DNA of 9,154 nt from assembly GCA_934675225.1 (NCBI GenBank), contig CAKUQA010000027.1, positions 1 to 9,154 of the forward strand. The letters run 5' to 3'. Positions 7,316 to 9,154 of this stretch are shown here, piece by piece (the first letter of the stretch is position 1; every line of letters begins with the position of its first letter). Made by a program: the position numbers and the translations under genes. Source of the DNA: an uncultured Candidatus Melainabacteria bacterium. GTDB lineage: Bacteria; Cyanobacteriota; Vampirovibrionia; Gastranaerophilales; Gastranaerophilaceae. Under the pieces are notes generated by a model. That model was not told the origin of the DNA, did not search any database, and saw only the letters and a list, made by a program, of their open reading frames with translations.

Positions 7316-7345
7316 CAATTTTTTTGTATTAAAATTTTTTATTAT
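7316..7345 (+). promoter_or_regulatory. Promoter of the 7349-8050 gene
   Basis: CAATTT (7316-7321), an 18-bp spacer and TATTAT (7340-7345) repeat the layout seen at the other three promoters. The -10 ends only 3 bp before ATG 7349, so the transcript would be leaderless, or the start of transcription would lie within the first codons. Confidence 0.45.
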
Positions 7346-7348
7346 ATT

Positions 7349-8050
7349 ATGAGGATAGATGAAGTTTTTGCGATAAATAATATTGTGAATAAACAAAAAT
7401 ATGATTCTCCAGATACGGAGTATCAAATTTTTGGAACTAAAAATTTATCGTCTAGGAATAATATTCCTTCATATTTTTCAGAACCAAAATACTTAGAATT
7501 AAAAGAGTTGGTTATGAAGTATGATTTAAGCGAAAATTTTATATTGAATTCTGAAAAGTTAAATTTTGCTTCAAAATGTAGGAATAGTTTTATTGAAAAA
7601 TTTGGTATACTCAAGTCTAGTTCAATGCAGGATCTTGTTCTAAACCCTCTTTCACCTAATTATGATATGGCATTGAATGATAATATTAATAAAATGCGTA
7701 AAGAGTGCCGAGAAGAAAGTGATTATTCTAAAAGTCTAAAAATACGCATGAAAGAACGAAAAATTGGTAATTGTACTGATATTGCTCTTGTTACAGCTGA
7801 TGATATAAATCAAAAACAAGATAAATATAAGGCAAAACTTGTATATGCCAGCATTGTGAATGACGATATGATAAGCAATCATGTTGCGGTTTTTGTTAAA
7901 GATAAAAAAGAAAGTAATGGTTTAAATTCAGAGTCAATTATTTTGGATAATTGGCTTGGCGGTGTTTTTAAATATAGTGATTGGTTGAAAATTGTAAAAA
8001 AAATCTATAAATCTAACGATGTTAGGACATATATCGAAAATAATCAATAA
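7349..8050 (+). CDS. Divergent papain/transglutaminase-like protein with Cys-His-Asp triad
   Basis: The 233-residue product carries IGNCTDIALVTADDI (C142), NHVAVFV (H178) and SIILDNWLGGVFKYSDW (D200). These line up in order with NCAEF, DHNVLIV and VDPWGGF of the 5281-5979 protein. C-to-H spacing is 36 residues here and 46 there; H-to-D is 22 and 27. The N-terminal 140 residues are not obviously similar. There is no signal peptide or membrane segment. No Shine-Dalgarno sequence precedes ATG 7349. The next ATG, at 7359, is out of frame, and the next in-frame Met is well inside the protein (VMKYDL), so the start looks leaderless. It is transcribed divergently from the metalloprotease operon, with which it shares a regulatory box. 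Catalytic type is an inference from motif order. Confidence 0.75.
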   Translation: MRIDEVFAINNIVNKQKYDSPDTEYQIFGTKNLSSRNNIPSYFSEPKYLELKELVMKYDLSENFILNSEKLNFASKCRNSFIEKFGILKSSSMQDLVLNPLSPNYDMALNDNINKMRKECREESDYSKSLKIRMKERKIGNCTDIALVTADDINQKQDKYKAKLVYASIVNDDMISNHVAVFVKDKKESNGLNSESIILDNWLGGVFKYSDWLKIVKKIYKSNDVRTYIENNQ

Positions 8051-8091
8051 TAAAATTTACTGTTTTAACTAGCAAAAAATTTTTTTAGCGG

Positions 8092-8112
8092 CCTTCTAAT
8101 AATAGAAGGAGA
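8092..8112 (+). promoter_or_regulatory. Hairpin covering the ribosome binding site of 8118-8825
   Basis: CCTTCTA (8092-8098), loop ATAA and TAGAAGG (8103-8109) form a perfect 7-bp stem. Its 3' arm includes most of the Shine-Dalgarno AAGGAGA (8106-8112), which lies 5 nt before ATG 8118. Folding would hide the ribosome site, so translation could depend on temperature, a protein or an antisense RNA. No U-run follows the stem, which argues against a terminator for the upstream gene. Confidence 0.5.
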
Positions 8113-8117
8113 TAAAA

Positions 8118-8825
8118 ATGCAAGTTTTAAATAATCAATCAAATATAAATTTTAACGGAGCTTTTAGGATTAGTCCTAGTGAAATTAAGGCTAAGGCAGA
8201 AATTCCACAATTGTTTCCACAAAGAAAACAAGTTTTTAATGATATTCTTGAAAAAGGTGATGAGTTTATTGTTCTTAAAGATAGCCGAAATTATGATAAT
8301 AGAGTGCTAGAGTATGCTAAAGAAAATAATGTTTCAAATCTTGAGTATTATCCTGATATAAACACAAAATCAGGCTTGGATGCTGAGCAGCCTGAAGGTT
8401 TACTTGCTTTGTTAAAAGATAAGGTTAAAGTAGTTAAAGGTGATTTTGAAGAAATTGCAAATGCAATTATTGAGCGAAAACGTCCACCTCGTAAAGTTAA
8501 GCCATCTAAAGTAAGCAAAGAAGTTGTAAAAATTTCTAATGCTTTGAGACTAAATATCGAAAATCCTAAAATTGATTCAAATAAATCTTTTACTAGAATT
8601 CGTGATGAACATAAGATGCGCACAATAGAGGTTATTGCTCCAAATAGTGCAACAAGTTATGTTCGAGTTACTCCTGACTCATTGAATGAAGAATCTGTAA
8701 AATGTATTCTTAATGGTAAAGGGCAGGTTGTAAAAACATTTGAAACTCCGAATGAAATACACAAATTCAACTTAATGTTTGCTAAATTGAAAAAAGAGAA
8801 TGTTAATACTCTTGTGAATAAGTAA
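8118..8825 (+). CDS. Lineage-type hypothetical protein
   Basis: The 235-residue product belongs to no family I recognise. It begins MQVLNNQSNINFNGAFRIS, a short polar leader ending in NFNGAF, comparable to QPQTFTAR in the 5281-5979 protein. Residues about 25-120 look like an alpha/beta unit (GDEFIVLKDSRNYDNRVLEYA, ALLKDKVKVVKGDFEEIANAI). A Lys/Arg/Pro-rich linker (RKRPPRKVKPSKVSK) follows, then a second alpha/beta part ending in a Lys-rich helix. No signal peptide, membrane segment or catalytic motif is visible. A strong AAGGAGA supports the start but is partly paired in a hairpin. The gap from the upstream gene is 67 bp, so co-transcription with 7349-8050 is possible. Its stop is 2 bp from the stop of the convergent DedA gene. 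Confidence 0.8.
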   Translation: MQVLNNQSNINFNGAFRISPSEIKAKAEIPQLFPQRKQVFNDILEKGDEFIVLKDSRNYDNRVLEYAKENNVSNLEYYPDINTKSGLDAEQPEGLLALLKDKVKVVKGDFEEIANAIIERKRPPRKVKPSKVSKEVVKISNALRLNIENPKIDSNKSFTRIRDEHKMRTIEVIAPNSATSYVRVTPDSLNEESVKCILNGKGQVVKTFETPNEIHKFNLMFAKLKKENVNTLVNK

Positions 8826-8827
8826 TA

Positions 8828-9154
8828 TTAAGATTCTTTCAAATGTTTAACATGTTTGTAGATATACAGAACTCCAAGTATTCCAAAAATTAGTATAATT
8901 GCGACGTCAAATTTGTGCCAAATATGCTTAAAAGCTTCCATATTTTGTCCCATTTTAACGCCAACATAAACTAATACATAACTCCAAACAAGGGAGCCTA
9001 AAAAAGTAAGAGTAAAGAATACGCGTTTTTTGGCGCGAAGAATTCCTGCTGGAAGTGAAATAAATGTTCGAACTACGGGAAGCATTCTGCATAAGAAAAA
9101 TGCCCAATCTCCGTATTTTTCAACCCATTTGTCTGCTTCGTCTAGATCTTTATG
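8828..9154 (-). CDS. DedA/VTT-family membrane protein, C-terminal part
   Basis: The frame stays open past the internal ATG at 9085 to the right window edge, giving 108 residues of a truncated gene. The visible part starts HKDLDEADKWVEKYGDWAFF and continues CRMLPVVRTFISLPAG, the conserved Arg-Pro-Arg signature of DedA (SNARE-associated Golgi/VTT) proteins. Two membrane helices follow (about VFFTLTFLGSLVWSYVLVYVG and FDVAIILIFGILGVLYIY, split here by a polar loop) with a short Lys/His tail. DedA proteins sit in the inner membrane; some recycle undecaprenyl phosphate or similar lipid carriers. Roughly the first half should lie beyond the window. This is a housekeeping gene and probably marks the border of the accessory cluster. 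Confidence 0.9.
   Translation of the reverse strand, partial: HKDLDEADKWVEKYGDWAFFLCRMLPVVRTFISLPAGILRAKKRVFFTLTFLGSLVWSYVLVYVGVKMGQNMEAFKHIWHKFDVAIILIFGILGVLYIYKHVKHLKES

Noticed and set aside
8348..8623. 91-codon minus-strand frame inside 8118-8825
   Set aside because: Antisense shadow; the plus-strand gene has a strong Shine-Dalgarno sequence and a lineage-type N-terminus.
8828..9085. DedA gene starting at the ATG at 9085
   Set aside because: The frame stays open to the right edge and the upstream residues (DKWVEKYGDWAFF) belong to the DedA family pattern, so this ATG is internal.
1..9154. CRISPR arrays, tRNA or rRNA genes, transposase genes
   Set aside because: No spaced direct repeats, cloverleaf, rRNA-like segment or recognisable intact transposase was seen.

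Overview
The window is AT-rich DNA, roughly 70% A+T, from what looks like an uncultured gut-type bacterium. Several proteins open with short, low-complexity N-termini followed by an F-[TN]-[AG] motif (FTARNPEIR at 5281-5979, NFNGAF at 8118-8825). From memory these resemble lineage-specific hypothetical proteins of Gastranaerophilales (Vampirovibrionia, 'Melainabacteria'). That placement is an inference; no rRNA or other marker gene is present.

Layout. 1-328 (-) is the 5' part of a gene cut by the window edge. 329-882 is a 554-bp gene-free stretch holding two promoters, a pair of palindromic boxes and a locally GC-richer block with hairpins and a possible decayed reading frame. 883-3018 (+) encodes a 711-residue protein with an HExxH zinc-protease signature near its C-terminus. 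3249-5222 (+) encodes a three-pass membrane protein whose outer part looks like FliF/SctJ-type ring-building domains followed by TPR repeats. 5281-5979 (-) and 6039-7220 (-) form a likely operon: a second HExxH protein, then a Cys-His-Asp (papain/transglutaminase-like) protein. 7349-8050 (+), divergent from that operon, encodes a second Cys-His-Asp protein. 8118-8825 (+) is a lineage-type hypothetical protein with a hairpin over its ribosome binding site. 8828-9154 (-) is the C-terminal half of a DedA-family membrane protein, cut by the right edge.

How the parts may work together. The cluster carries at least four protease-like proteins of two folds. The fragment at 1-328 is probably a fifth, because its N-terminus is paralogous to that of the 6039-7220 protein. 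Four of the promoters (for 1-328, 883-3018, 6039-7220 and 7349-8050) share one architecture: an upstream palindrome close to ATTGTNACAAT, then CAATT(T/A), an 18-bp spacer and TATATA or TATTAT. This points to one regulator controlling the set. None of the protease-like proteins has a classical signal peptide. My working idea is a co-regulated set of effector- or toxin-like hydrolases beside a ring-like membrane protein. The shared promoters and catalytic motifs are visible in the sequence; the effector and secretion part is speculation.
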